Shown: piece after piece, positions 1-9,377 of the stretch
Layout of the letters: every line of letters starts with the position of its first letter
Position numbering within the stretch: position 1 is the first letter of the stretch
Origin: Bacteroidota bacterium
GTDB lineage: Bacteria; Bacteroidota; Bacteroidia; JACCXN01
Length of the DNA: 64,000 nucleotides
Assembly (NCBI GenBank): GCA_013696965.1
Contig: JACCXN010000044.1
Span: forward strand, 62,001-126,000
Reading direction: 5' to 3'
Position numbers and translations under genes: made by a program
The notes under the pieces: generated by a model
Databases searched by the model: none
What the model was told of the DNA's origin: nothing
What the model saw: only the letters and a program-made list of their open reading frames with translations

Positions 1-61
1 AAATACCGTATTGTTTTGGCTGAATGTGATTGTTTGCATTTTTTAACAACGTGAAAATTAA

Positions 62-110
62 TAAAAACAGAAAAGGCAATGTTACTTAAACATTGCCTTT
101 TCTGTTTTTA
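62..110. terminator. Perfect 22-bp inverted repeat, bidirectional terminator
   Basis: Arms at 62-83 and 89-110 are exact reverse complements around the 5-nt loop ACTTA. The outer ends are A-rich on the left and T-rich on the right, so either strand would give a hairpin followed by a U tract. It lies just downstream of the leftward gene ending at 123 and would end the leftward tilS run. Confidence 0.85.
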
Positions 111-122
111 TTTGAAATTTTT

Positions 123-419
123 TTAATAGATGTTTATCTGGTGAATTCTATGAATAGGAATAAAAACTCCACCTTTTAAAATTATATTTTTTTCGGTGGT
201 TGCCCAAATGGTTGTTTCAACCTTTTTAATACCTTCCTTATCTTCAAAAATAATTTTTATTTTTCCCCTTTCTGCGTTTCCAAGCTTGGTTGCTCGTTCC
301 AAATCGCTCCTTCTTATTTTAATATCATCGCCAGAGCTTAAAACCTCTTTGGCAGGGAAAAGCAGGTTTGAAATATCTTCTTTTTGAACCAATACGGGTG
401 AATTTGTAACGTTTTCCAT
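123..419 (-). CDS. Conserved hypothetical protein, 98 aa
   Basis: This is a small soluble protein with no signal peptide or membrane segment. The C-terminal half (IKIIFEDKEGIKKVETTIWA, then a segment ending IPIHRI) looks like a compact beta-rich fold. I recall very similar short proteins in many Bacteroidota genomes, but I know no assigned function and name none. It starts at an ATG 101 bp downstream of tilS on the same strand, so it is probably the last gene of the tilS transcript. A strong hairpin follows it. Confidence 0.75.
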   Translation of the reverse strand: MENVTNSPVLVQKEDISNLLFPAKEVLSSGDDIKIRRSDLERATKLGNAERGKIKIIFEDKEGIKKVETTIWATTEKNIILKGGVFIPIHRIHQINIY

Positions 420-520
420 AAGCCAGGGGGGTGTTTAATTATTAATCAATTTAAATACTTTAACGGGGGATTTCTATTTCAGTTACACAAGAATTAATGC
501 TATTTGCAGAACAGTTGTTA

Positions 521-1861
521 TTAGTGAGTTTTTTTTACTTCTGCTTGATATACCTGTTCTGTTTCTTTTGAAATTTTAAACCTATTGTCAAGTCTGTGGC
601 CTATAATCCAAGCAATGTCATTTCCTGATTGCAATACATAAACCTGTTCTTTATCAATTACTGATATTTTCAAATCAATTAAAAAATCACTGATTTTTTT
701 ATACCCAGTCATCCCCAAAGGTATAAATTTATCTCCAAGTTTCCATTTTCTTATTTGCAATGGAAACTCAATTTTAGCCAAATCAAGAAAGGCAATTTCA
801 GGTTTAGCAATGATTTTGAAAGCATCGTTTTTTTTAATTTTTATAAATTCAATATTAAAAGGGGAATCAATCTTTTGTGTATGCTCCTCAATTAAAGTTG
901 CTTCAACTGGTTTTATCTGAGGAATTGGGGAAATAATTAGAAATTCCCTATCCTTTACAATACGGTGGCTGGAGGAAAAAAATTGTTTGCCAGAAATTGA
1001 ATCGAAAGCAGAAATTATTTCATTTACTGATTCTATATTAAAATTAAATGGGGATAGAAATTCATACAACCAGGTTTGTAGGGGATCTAATTTTTTCAAT
1101 TCATCAATAGCTAAAGAATAGGAAGCATCAGTGGCTGATTTAAATAGCAGTTTTCTTTTTTTTTCTTCAATAGCCTGCATGAAAATTTGATTGGCCTGTT
1201 TTAACCTGTAAATTTCATCCTTTACGGTTTTTGTTATAGAAGGATTTATTTGCTTCATAAGGGGAATCAGGTTATGCCTAACTTTATTTCTAATGTATTT
1301 TGAAGATGAATTGCTGCTATCCTCTCTGTAAATTAAATTTCCTGAATGTATGAATTGTTCAATTTCATTTCTTGAAGCAAACAATAAGGGCCTTACCAAA
1401 TATCCTCTTTTGGGATTAATTCCTGCAAGTCCTGCAAGTCCTGTTCCCCTTAATAAATTAATGAAAAATGTTTCCACATCATCATCACTATGATGGGCAA
1501 CTGCAACATGTGAATATTTATGTTCCATCCTTATTTTTTCAAACCAATCATAGCGTAACTTGCGTGCTGCCATTTGGGTTGATACTTTAGAAGATGCTGC
1601 TACTTTAGACGTTTGGAACTGGATGCAAAAAAAAGGCACATTGTATTTCAATGCAAGTTGTTTTACAAATTTCTCATCTTCTGCAGATTCTTCAGCCCTT
1701 AATTGAAAATTGCAGTGGGCAATTCCAAAATCAAATCCGGCAATGAAGAAAAGCTCACACATTGCAACAGAATCCATGCCTCCGCTTACACCGAGCAAAA
1801 TTTTATCCTTTTTTGAAAAAAGCTTATGTTGATGAATATAATTTATGAATTTTTCCTTCAT
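521..1861 (-). CDS. tilS: tRNA(Ile)-lysidine synthase
   Basis: TilS ligates lysine to C34 of the CAU-anticodon tRNA(Ile) using ATP, making lysidine so that the tRNA reads AUA. It is an essential cytoplasmic enzyme. The N-terminal PP-loop SGGMDS is at residues 26-31, and a second conserved HHSDDDVET stretch lies near residue 122. The first ~220 residues form the ATPase core; the rest matches the TilS C-terminal tRNA-binding part, with the SDFLIDLKIS segment near the end. Its 446 aa is normal for the long TilS form. It lies 117 bp downstream of the pabB-like gene and is probably co-transcribed. The identification is firm. Confidence 0.95.
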   Translation of the reverse strand: MKEKFINYIHQHKLFSKKDKILLGVSGGMDSVAMCELFFIAGFDFGIAHCNFQLRAEESAEDEKFVKQLALKYNVPFFCIQFQTSKVAASSKVSTQMAARKLRYDWFEKIRMEHKYSHVAVAHHSDDDVETFFINLLRGTGLAGLAGINPKRGYLVRPLLFASRNEIEQFIHSGNLIYREDSSNSSSKYIRNKVRHNLIPLMKQINPSITKTVKDEIYRLKQANQIFMQAIEEKKRKLLFKSATDASYSLAIDELKKLDPLQTWLYEFLSPFNFNIESVNEIISAFDSISGKQFFSSSHRIVKDREFLIISPIPQIKPVEATLIEEHTQKIDSPFNIEFIKIKKNDAFKIIAKPEIAFLDLAKIEFPLQIRKWKLGDKFIPLGMTGYKKISDFLIDLKISVIDKEQVYVLQSGNDIAWIIGHRLDNRFKISKETEQVYQAEVKKTH

Positions 1862-1978
1862 TAATTTCTTTAAAAAGATACTAATTTACTGATAATACAA
1901 TAAACGAGATAAATAATTTATTATTAGATAAAACAATTGCCCTTTTGGATGAAAAATTAGTTCAGGCTTTATATTTTT

Positions 1979-3277
1979 TTAAACTTTTTCTGTATAATTT
2001 AAGGCCATAAAAATTGCTTTTGCCTTTAACATGCATTCTTCATATTCTTTCTCTGCATCTGCATGAATTGTTATTGCACCACCAATCATAAACGAAAGGT
2101 ATTTGTTAAGTGAATTATACAATATGCTTCTGATTACTACATTAAAATCAAAATCGCCATCGGGTGTAATATAACCAACGGATCCTGAGAACAGCCCTCT
2201 TTTTGTTGTTTCAAATTCCTCAATTATTTCCATTGCTCTTACTTTTGGCGCACCAGTCATTGAGCCCATTGGAAATGTGGTTTTAAGAACTTCTGTAAAT
2301 CCTAACCCAGGTTTTAATTCTGAACTTATTGTAGAAATCATTTGATGAACCTGGCTGAAAGATTTTATTTTGAACAATTCCTCCACATTTACACTTCCCC
2401 TTGATGCAGTGCGGGAAAGGTCGTTTCTTACAAGATCAACAATCATAACGTTTTCACTTTTCTCTTTTTGACTTTCCCTTAACTCTTTTATCAGGATTAG
2501 ATCCTCTGTTGGATCAACTCCTCTTCTAATTGTTCCCTTTATTGGTTGAGATATAATTTTATTTCCGATCTTTCTCAAATACCTTTCAGGGCTTGCACAT
2601 AGCAGGAATTTATTATTGTGGTGAAGGTAGCAGGAGAAAGGCATGGGTGATATTTCATTTAACCTAAAGTAGAAATCAGCAGGCTGGAAATTTGTATTCT
2701 TAGAATAAAATTCCTGGCAAAAATTCATTTCATAAATATCTCCCTTTTGTATATGGGTTTTAATTCCTTTTATTTTTTCAATATATTCCTGTTTGCTTAT
2801 TTTTTGCGTAATTTTTTGTATTGGTAAAAGTTTTAATTGCTGGGGTTTTTGGTGTTCTTTCTTTAATAAATTAATGAGCACAGTTACCTGTGCATTATTA
2901 TCTTTATTGTCATGAAATTGAATGAGAATTTCCCCCTCTTTTACCAGCATTAAAAATCTTGGCCTGAAAAAATAGATGTCAGGAAAATCAAGAAAATCAG
3001 GGTTGTTGGAATTTAAGTGCTCCAGCCTGTTTTTTAACTCATAGCTTAAGTAACCAAACAGCCAGTCTTTTTTTTGATTGTGATAATTCTGAAGTCCCTC
3101 AAAAATATCGCCTGATGTTTGTGTGAAATCATCAATTGTATCAGCAGCAATAACTTGGTCATATTGCTCAGGCCAATCATTGCTGTTTAATACCAAATAT
3201 GTTTTTCCTTGAAAATGCTTTTCTAAAGCAGTGAGATAACCTTCTTTTACAGGAAGAGTAATTACTTTGCGTTTCAT
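1979..3277 (-). CDS. pabB: Aminodeoxychorismate synthase component I (PabB-type chorismate-binding enzyme)
   Basis: This is a chorismate-utilising enzyme of the TrpE/PabB/MenF family, 432 aa. The C-terminal catalytic half carries QPIKGTIRRG (residues 244-253), GAPKVRAMEIIEEFE and a closing ECMLKAKAIFMAL segment. The lysine in PIKGT (residue 247) is typical of PabB, where it acts as the nucleophile, while anthranilate synthases usually have alanine there. I therefore prefer PabB in folate synthesis, converting chorismate to 4-amino-4-deoxychorismate. Its ATG overlaps the upstream O-methyltransferase stop as ATGA, implying translational coupling. No pabA or pabC is visible nearby. Confidence 0.88.
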   Translation of the reverse strand: MKRKVITLPVKEGYLTALEKHFQGKTYLVLNSNDWPEQYDQVIAADTIDDFTQTSGDIFEGLQNYHNQKKDWLFGYLSYELKNRLEHLNSNNPDFLDFPDIYFFRPRFLMLVKEGEILIQFHDNKDNNAQVTVLINLLKKEHQKPQQLKLLPIQKITQKISKQEYIEKIKGIKTHIQKGDIYEMNFCQEFYSKNTNFQPADFYFRLNEISPMPFSCYLHHNNKFLLCASPERYLRKIGNKIISQPIKGTIRRGVDPTEDLILIKELRESQKEKSENVMIVDLVRNDLSRTASRGSVNVEELFKIKSFSQVHQMISTISSELKPGLGFTEVLKTTFPMGSMTGAPKVRAMEIIEEFETTKRGLFSGSVGYITPDGDFDFNVVIRSILYNSLNKYLSFMIGGAITIHADAEKEYEECMLKAKAIFMALNYTEKV

Positions 3278-3915
3278 TTTTTTCGGATAATCATCAATCC
3301 ATCTCTAATGGGGAACAAAACATTTTCAACGCGTGTATCTTTAATAATGGCTTTATTAAACTCCATAAGTGCTTTTGTGTCCTTATCCATTTTTTCAGAA
3401 GGATCAATAACCTTCCCGCTCCATAAAACATTGTCAGCAATCAAAAAACCTCCTGGCTTTACTTTATCGAAAACCAGGTTGAAATAATTAAGGTAATTTT
3501 CTTTATCTGCATCAATGAAAACCAAATCGAAAGTAATATTTAAGGTTGGAATTACATCAAGTGCATTTCCAATAATATATTGAGTTTTGTTCTCCACACC
3601 AGCTTCATGTAAGTATCTTCTTACCATGGCTTCAAGTTCCTCATTTATATCAATAGTATAAATTCTTCCTCCTTCTTTTAAACCCTCAGAAAGACAAATT
3701 GCAGAATAACCTGTATAGGTTCCAATTTCAAGAATGTTCATAGGATTTATCATCCTGCTGAACATACTAAGTGCCCTTCCCTGAAGATGACCCGAAAGCA
3801 TTCTTGGGATCAGTATTTTTGCGTTTGTTTCTCTGTTGAGTTTTACTAAAATTTCTGGTTCAGCACTGGTATGTTCCAATACATATTCTTCTAATTTTGG
3901 GTCTAAAAATTCCAT
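3274..3915 (-). CDS. SAM-dependent O-methyltransferase (class I, COMT-like)
   Basis: This is a compact 213-aa member of the bacterial O-methyltransferase_3 family, related to catechol and caffeoyl-CoA O-methyltransferases. The SAM-binding motif I ILEIGTYTGYSA is near residue 62, and the acidic metal/substrate motif FDLVFIDADKENY is near residue 129. These enzymes methylate phenolic hydroxyls with a divalent cation; the substrate here cannot be read from sequence. It sits 2 bp after the M16 peptidase stop and overlaps pabB by 4 bp, so all three are one transcription unit. Confidence 0.9.
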   Translation of the reverse strand: MEFLDPKLEEYVLEHTSAEPEILVKLNRETNAKILIPRMLSGHLQGRALSMFSRMINPMNILEIGTYTGYSAICLSEGLKEGGRIYTIDINEELEAMVRRYLHEAGVENKTQYIIGNALDVIPTLNITFDLVFIDADKENYLNYFNLVFDKVKPGGFLIADNVLWSGKVIDPSEKMDKDTKALMEFNKAIIKDTRVENVLFPIRDGLMIIRKK

Positions 3916-3917
3916 AA

Positions 3918-5150
3918 TTATTTAGCTAAATATGTGAGACTGCTGAATTCTTTTTCATTGAAAATTTCATTTGCAACGCTATGCAACTCTTCAGCAGAAA
4001 TATTTTCTATTTTGGAAAAAATATCCTTCAGTGTTTCCACTTTTCCTGTATAAAGCAAGCTTTTGCCAATTGCCAGCATTAATCCGGCTTTGTTTTCCTG
4101 GGCCATGGCTATTTGTCCAATCAACTGTTTTTTTCCATAATGCAATTGCAGGGTTCCTAATTTTTTTTCACTGAATTTGTAAAGTTCCTTTTTTACCAAG
4201 TTTATCGTTTTATCTAAAAATTGATTGTCTGTTCCAAGGTAAACACTAAATAAGCCGGTATCAGAATAGGCTGAATAATTTGATTCAAGATTATAGGTGT
4301 ATCCATACTTTTCTCTGATTGCAAGATTAAGCCTTGAATTCATTGCCGGGCCACCAAGCATATTGTTAAGCAGAACCAAAGGTATTTTCTTTTTATTCTT
4401 TCTTGAATAGGCAACATTGCCTAAAGTGAAATGAGCTTGAAATGTTGTTTTTTTCTGTACCTGAACATTGGGTTTGTAGCCTTTGAATATTTTTCGCTGG
4501 TATAAATTCTCCTTTTCTTTAATATCTGCTAAGTATTTTCCTGCTAATTTCTCTACATAACTTGCCTTGAAATTACCAACAACACTAAAAACAATTCTAT
4601 GGGGAGTATAATGTTTTGCAATAAAACTCAATACGTCCTCCCTTGTAAAATTTCTAACGCTTTTGATTGTTCCCAATATATTTCTACCCAATGGATGTCC
4701 CCTGAAAATTTGATCCTCGAAATCATCAAAAATTTGTTCAGAAGGACTGTCAAGGTAGGAGTTGATTTCATCTATTATTACATCTTTTTCTCTTTCAATT
4801 TCCTTTTCAGGAAAAACCGAATCAAAGGTTATATCTTTTAAAAGCTCAAAAGCTCTTTCAAAATGCTCTGTTAAAAAGGAGGCAAATATGCATGTTGATT
4901 CCTTGGTTGTATAAGCATTAATTTCTCCTCCCACAGCATCAAGCCGGTTTAATATGTGAAATGCTTTGCGCTTTTTTGTGCCTTTAAAAAGAACATGTTC
5001 AATATAGTGGGCAAGGCCCTGTTGGTGATCATCTTCATCCCTTGAACCTACATCAATCAGGAAGCCGCAATGAGCAACAGTAGCATCTGGTGTTTCCTTA
5101 TGCACTATTCTAATGCCATTGGAAAGAGTAAAAATGTTAATGTCTTTCAA
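3918..5150 (-). CDS. M16 family zinc peptidase (processing-peptidase-like)
   Basis: The inverted zinc motif HxxEH is present as HYIEH near residue 48 (GLAHYIEHVLFKGT), with the downstream glutamate in the EINAYTTKEST region. The 410-aa length matches single-unit M16B peptidases such as B. subtilis YmxG. The protein lacks a signal peptide, so it is probably cytoplasmic or membrane-associated. No ATG is available: the frame opens at TTG (5150) and the next methionine lies deep inside the domain, so TTG is the likely start. It is the first gene of the run leading to O-methyltransferase, pabB and tilS. Confidence 0.9.
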   Translation of the reverse strand: MKDINIFTLSNGIRIVHKETPDATVAHCGFLIDVGSRDEDDHQQGLAHYIEHVLFKGTKKRKAFHILNRLDAVGGEINAYTTKESTCIFASFLTEHFERAFELLKDITFDSVFPEKEIEREKDVIIDEINSYLDSPSEQIFDDFEDQIFRGHPLGRNILGTIKSVRNFTREDVLSFIAKHYTPHRIVFSVVGNFKASYVEKLAGKYLADIKEKENLYQRKIFKGYKPNVQVQKKTTFQAHFTLGNVAYSRKNKKKIPLVLLNNMLGGPAMNSRLNLAIREKYGYTYNLESNYSAYSDTGLFSVYLGTDNQFLDKTINLVKKELYKFSEKKLGTLQLHYGKKQLIGQIAMAQENKAGLMLAIGKSLLYTGKVETLKDIFSKIENISAEELHSVANEIFNEKEFSSLTYLAK

Positions 5151-5589
5151 ATTGTTTTTTTTTGCAAAGGTAATAATTCAGTCATGAACTATTAATGTAA
5201 AAATCTTCCTTTTCAAAAACTATTTATAGCATTAAATCTATCCCCAAATTGTTCTTAAAGTTTTTTAATTTAAAGATTTTTTGTATTTATTTATTGGAGT
5301 ATTTTGGGTTATGTTTAACCAATTGGTTTTTAATTGGAAACAATTTAAAAGGAATTAATTAACCAAATAAGAAAATTTTTATACATTTTTTGAGAATATT
5401 AGCTGATTATTTAGAGATAAATTCTGATTAAATACAATTTGAGAATAATAGAAATCTTCCTATTAGTGTCTCCTTTGTTTTGTTTCAGAGGATGCCTACT
5501 GTAACATTTAGAGGATTTCAACGTTCGAATGTTTATAAATACTTGATTTCTATTAATTAATGCCTAGCTATTCTTTGCAATTTTATAAC
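5151..5589. other. 439-bp divergent intergenic region
   Basis: This AT-rich spacer separates the leftward M16 run from the rightward TPR-PD40-SPOR gene and presumably holds both promoters. I see no ORF, RNA gene or strong hairpin. A near match to the -7 element (TATTCTTTG, one base too long) sits at 5570-5578, just ahead of the preferred ATG at 5590. Confidence 0.6.
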
Positions 5590-8412
5590 ATGAAAAATCT
5601 AAATCTAAATCTAAATCTATTACTGCTTTGCTTTTCGATTTTACCTTTGCAGCTTTTTTCACAGGGTAAGTTTTCAAAAGATGAACAGGAAAAATTATCA
5701 AGAGCCGAATATTTGTTTGAGGAAAATAATTTCATCTCAGCATTACCCTTGTATCTTGATTTTGAGAAAAAGTATAAATCTGAAATATTTTTTAAATATA
5801 AAATAGGAATATGTTATCTAAATAAACCAGATGAAGTTGAAAAAGCAATTCCTTATCTTGAGCAATGCCATTCCCTTGAACCATCTTTAAAAGATGTTTC
5901 TCTATATCTTGGATTAGCATATTTAAAGGATTATAAATTTGATATGGCATTAGAGTTATTCAATCAATATGTTAAGCAAAAACCTTCTGCTGATATGATT
6001 GCACTAGTTAATAGGTATATTTCTAATGCTGAGAACGGTAAAACAATAGTTTCAAACCAGGTTAAATCTCTTGTTGAAAATATTGGAGATCCAATCAATA
6101 CTGAGCATTCTGAATATGTTCCTTTAATTTCTACCGATGGATCTGTTTTGATTTTCACCTATAGGGGCAATAGGAGTAAGGGAGGATTACAGAATAAATC
6201 ATTTAAATCTGATCCTGATGGAATTTATTACGAAGATATTTTTATTTCATACAGGTTAGGAGAAGAATGGCTTACCCCTGAGGGCATTGGAGATAATATA
6301 AATTCCAATCAGCATGATGCTGCAATTGCCCTTTCAGCCGATGGTCAAAAAATGTTTATTTATAAAAGCAGTGCCAAAATAAAGGGCGATATTTATATAA
6401 GTTATCTTAAGGGCGATGAATGGTCAGTACCTGAACCAATGGGGGAGAATATAAATTCTAAATCATGGGAAGGTAGTTGTAGTTTGTCGAGTGACGAAAA
6501 TATTTTGTATTTTTCTAGTGAACGTCCTGGAGGATTTGGAGGAAGAGATATATACCGTTCACATAAAATGCCCAATGGTGAATGGGGAAAAGCAGAAAAT
6601 CTCGGCCCCGCAATAAATACAAAGTTGAATGATGATGCACCGTTTATTCACCCAGATGGGATTACCTTGTTTTTTAGCTCCCAGGGGCACACAAGTATTG
6701 GAGGTTATGATATTTTTTCTTCCGTATTATTGAATGAAAAGTGGTCTGTACCTGAAAATCTTGGTTATCCGATCAATACAACGGGTGATGATATTTATTA
6801 TGTAATTACTGCAAGCGGAGAGAAAGGGTTTTATTCTTCTTCAAAGGCAAATGGAAAGGGTTTGCAGGATATTTATTCGGTTACTCCAGCTTTTCCTGGT
6901 GTTAAACCGGTTTTGGCCCTCGTTTTGGGCGCTATTACTGCGGATGGAGAACCTGTTGAGGCTAAAATATTTGTAACCGATGTAGAAAAGGGAGAACTTA
7001 TTAGTGAATTTAATTCAAATGCAGTGAGTGGTAAATACATACTCGCACTTACCCCAGGAAAAAACTATAAATTGGCCTTTGAAGTAGAAGGATATGAACA
7101 ACAAATAGAATATATAGATATAAAGTCTTTAGATACTTATGTACAAGTTGCAAAGGACCTGCACTTTTATAAGGATGAATCGGAGAAACTATCCTCCGCG
7201 ATACAACCAGAACCTATTCAAAACATGATTCGTCAAGAACTTGAGAAGGTTAAACAGGATAATACAAAGGAAAATTATGAAGCTAAAGTATACAATCAAA
7301 TTTTAAAAGAACATGGAGACGAAAAAGTAGAGGATGTTAATTTTTATATTACCCTTCCTCCCGAAACAAGCCAAAAACAATTAAATAATGTAAATTCAAT
7401 TGCCTCTGTTGAAAAAACAGTTAGCCCTGAAGGTGTTCAGGTATTAAAGGCAGGTCCTTATAAAACTTTCCTTGAGGCAGAAATTGCCAGGCATCAATTA
7501 AAAAAAGCGGATGAATCTTTTTCAAAAACAATTGTAACTGTTAATGATAAAGGGAATGAAAAAACAGTGAAAGAGTTTTATCCGGAAATGTATACCAAAA
7601 CCTATGATAAGCCTCTTACAGCTGATGTTGATTTTCAGGAGCAAAAAACAGGAGGAGATAACGCAGTAAAGGTTAATAACAAAACAAATGAATTAATTAG
7701 TGACAATGCCAATTACAAAAACCTTGTTGTTGACCTTGGTAATGTTAGTATGGAAGGTTTGTCCTTTAAACTTGAGCTAGGATCATTTGAAAACCCTGAT
7801 GACTTTACATTGCAGCATCTTGAAAAATATGGAAAAATAGAAAAAAAATTATATGATGATGGTAAAACCCGTTATAGTATGGGGCCTTTCACTACCCTGG
7901 CTGAAGCAGAGGAATTTAGGCAAATGATTGTTAAAAAAGAACCCCAAACAAGTGATGCTTTTGTTACAGTTTTCTATTTTGGCCAAAGAAAAAAAGTGGA
8001 AGAATTTTTCAATCAGCCTTGTGATCCTGTTATTGCCTTTGAATTTCTGAAGGAATTTATTGGAAAAGACCTTAATGATGAAAAAATATACAATGAATTT
8101 ATAAAAAAATGTGGAAAGTATACTTGTGATGGCCTTGTGTTTAGGGTGCAAATTGGAGCATACAGGCATCCAAAAAATTTCAAATATAAGAATTTGGACG
8201 AATTTGGATCTGCTGATATCACAGATTATCCTGATGGAATAACAAGATTTACGATGAAAGAATTTAATTCTATTTCCGATGCTGAAATATTCAGGAAAAA
8301 GGTAATTAAAAAGGGGACAAAAGATGCCTTTATTACTGCCTTTCATAATGGGGAACGTAAATTATTAGATGAAGTAATTCTAAACAATTTTTTCCTAAGA
8401 AGAGAACTTTAA
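5590..8412 (+). CDS. Envelope protein with TPR, PD40 propeller, carboxypeptidase-regulatory-like and SPOR-like domains
   Basis: I chose the ATG at 5590 because it begins a clean signal peptide (MKNLNLNLNLLLLCF to FSQG); an in-frame ATG at 5560 would put 10 extra residues before it. The domain order is TPR helices (~35-140), PD40 beta-propeller repeats (~175-430, with S(T)DG and FSS(E) blades such as DGITLFFSSQ), a carboxypeptidase-regulatory-like beta-sandwich (~440-515), and three SPOR-like repeats (~615, ~725, ~850; for example FRVQIGAYRHP). The front half resembles PorE-type periplasmic proteins of the gliding/T9SS machinery, but the usual OmpA peptidoglycan-binding end is replaced by SPOR-like repeats, which also bind peptidoglycan. 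An envelope anchoring role is inferred. The gene is monocistronic. Confidence 0.8.
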   Translation: MKNLNLNLNLLLLCFSILPLQLFSQGKFSKDEQEKLSRAEYLFEENNFISALPLYLDFEKKYKSEIFFKYKIGICYLNKPDEVEKAIPYLEQCHSLEPSLKDVSLYLGLAYLKDYKFDMALELFNQYVKQKPSADMIALVNRYISNAENGKTIVSNQVKSLVENIGDPINTEHSEYVPLISTDGSVLIFTYRGNRSKGGLQNKSFKSDPDGIYYEDIFISYRLGEEWLTPEGIGDNINSNQHDAAIALSADGQKMFIYKSSAKIKGDIYISYLKGDEWSVPEPMGENINSKSWEGSCSLSSDENILYFSSERPGGFGGRDIYRSHKMPNGEWGKAENLGPAINTKLNDDAPFIHPDGITLFFSSQGHTSIGGYDIFSSVLLNEKWSVPENLGYPINTTGDDIYYVITASGEKGFYSSSKANGKGLQDIYSVTPAFPGVKPVLALVLGAITADGEPVEAKIFVTDVEKGELISEFNSNAVSGKYILALTPGKNYKLAFEVEGYEQQIEYIDIKSLDTYVQVAKDLHFYKDESEKLSSAIQPEPIQNMIRQELEKVKQDNTKENYEAKVYNQILKEHGDEKVEDVNFYITLPPETSQKQLNNVNSIASVEKTVSPEGVQVLKAGPYKTFLEAEIARHQLKKADESFSKTIVTVNDKGNEKTVKEFYPEMYTKTYDKPLTADVDFQEQKTGGDNAVKVNNKTNELISDNANYKNLVVDLGNVSMEGLSFKLELGSFENPDDFTLQHLEKYGKIEKKLYDDGKTRYSMGPFTTLAEAEEFRQMIVKKEPQTSDAFVTVFYFGQRKKVEEFFNQPCDPVIAFEFLKEFIGKDLNDEKIYNEFIKKCGKYTCDGLVFRVQIGAYRHPKNFKYKNLDEFGSADITDYPDGITRFTMKEFNSISDAEIFRKKVIKKGTKDAFITAFHNGERKLLDEVILNNFFLRREL
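5596..5619 (+). repeat. Hexanucleotide repeat (AATCTA)x4 inside a signal peptide
   Basis: Four exact copies of AATCTA encode an Asn-Leu alternation in the signal peptide of the TPR-PD40-SPOR protein. Because the unit is 6 bp, copy-number change would lengthen or shorten the signal peptide without shifting frame. Confidence 0.9.
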
Positions 8413-8559
8413 TTTTCAGTTTGGATTAGAAATTGCAGAAAAATAGTGTTTTACCACAATTGCAATTGCTCTTAATTTCCAAATGGAGAATGAAATTGGA
8501 AAAGAAGGGGAGTTTATTTTATAAAAGTAATTGGATATTATATTTATTCCTGTTTTTCC

Positions 8560-9195
8560 CTACTTTTTAAAATCATAGGTTATTCCTAATTTTATTAACA
8601 AGCTAAAGTCGCTTTCTGGCCTTAAAGGGAAATTATTGATATAATCCTGGCCATTTATTGTGTAATAAGTTCCAACGCCAAAACTTGTATCTAAATAGAA
8701 TTGTTCATGCATATTTTTTCGCAATCCGAAACCCAGGTAATTTTCAATTGTATTTTGTTTTGGAGCTGTTCCATTAATATTGGTATTTGGTCCTGAGCTG
8801 CTGGGTTTTAAGTCAGCACTTAAATGGTACATTAGGTTTATATGATAATAGATGTTCATTTTGCTTAAATTTGAAGCAAGGTCATGTTGAAAATAACCCT
8901 GGATACCAGAAAGATTAAATCTTTCCCTTTGAATATTGGGGCCAAGCGCGATTAAGTTTTTTCTAAATGTATAATAAATACTTGGGTTCAAATTTAAACC
9001 CAATGCACTTCCAGTATAAGCTCCCGCTATATTTATTCCATAATTAGTATTAAATTGGGTGGATCTAAGCGTATCAACCTGGTTTTTTATTGGTGCTTCA
9101 GATACTGTTGCCTGAGCCATTGTTGGTAAAATTAGAACAGAAAAGTATGATGTAAACAGAATTGCGATATAAAGAAAGAAGTTAAAGTTTTTCAT
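8560..9195 (-). CDS. Predicted outer-membrane beta-barrel protein, 211 aa
   Basis: An N-terminal signal peptide (MKNFNFFLYIAILFTSYFSV to TMAQA) is followed by alternating amphipathic strands and many aromatic residues. It ends in a strand with a C-terminal aromatic (LLIKLGITYDFKK), as expected of a small outer-membrane barrel (porin-family, OMP_b-brl type). No specific function is recognised. It is a single gene convergent with the TPR-PD40-SPOR gene; the upstream neighbour at 9378 is divergent. Confidence 0.7.
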   Translation of the reverse strand: MKNFNFFLYIAILFTSYFSVLILPTMAQATVSEAPIKNQVDTLRSTQFNTNYGINIAGAYTGSALGLNLNPSIYYTFRKNLIALGPNIQRERFNLSGIQGYFQHDLASNLSKMNIYYHINLMYHLSADLKPSSSGPNTNINGTAPKQNTIENYLGFGLRKNMHEQFYLDTSFGVGTYYTINGQDYINNFPLRPESDFSLLIKLGITYDFKK

Positions 9196-9377
9196 AATTA
9201 ATTTGTAGTTTAACTTTACAATCCAAAAGATGAGCCAGTGTTTTTTAGCTTTTGATGTTTTTTAAGATGTGAATTATTTTCTTCATAATGAGAACTTTTA
9301 AGATTAAAAACAGCAATAATTAGAATTTAAACTTTGAGTAATTCAATAGTTTTACAAAAAATATATTTTGTTTACTT

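Noticed and set aside
1979-3277. Anthranilate synthase component I (TrpE) as the identity of the chorismate-binding enzyme
   Set aside because: The PIKGT lysine favours PabB and no trp genes are nearby; TrpE cannot be wholly excluded but is less likely.
7849-8346. 165-codon frame opposite the SPOR end of the large envelope protein
   Set aside because: It is antisense to a gene with clear domains and contains no recognisable motif; a shadow frame.
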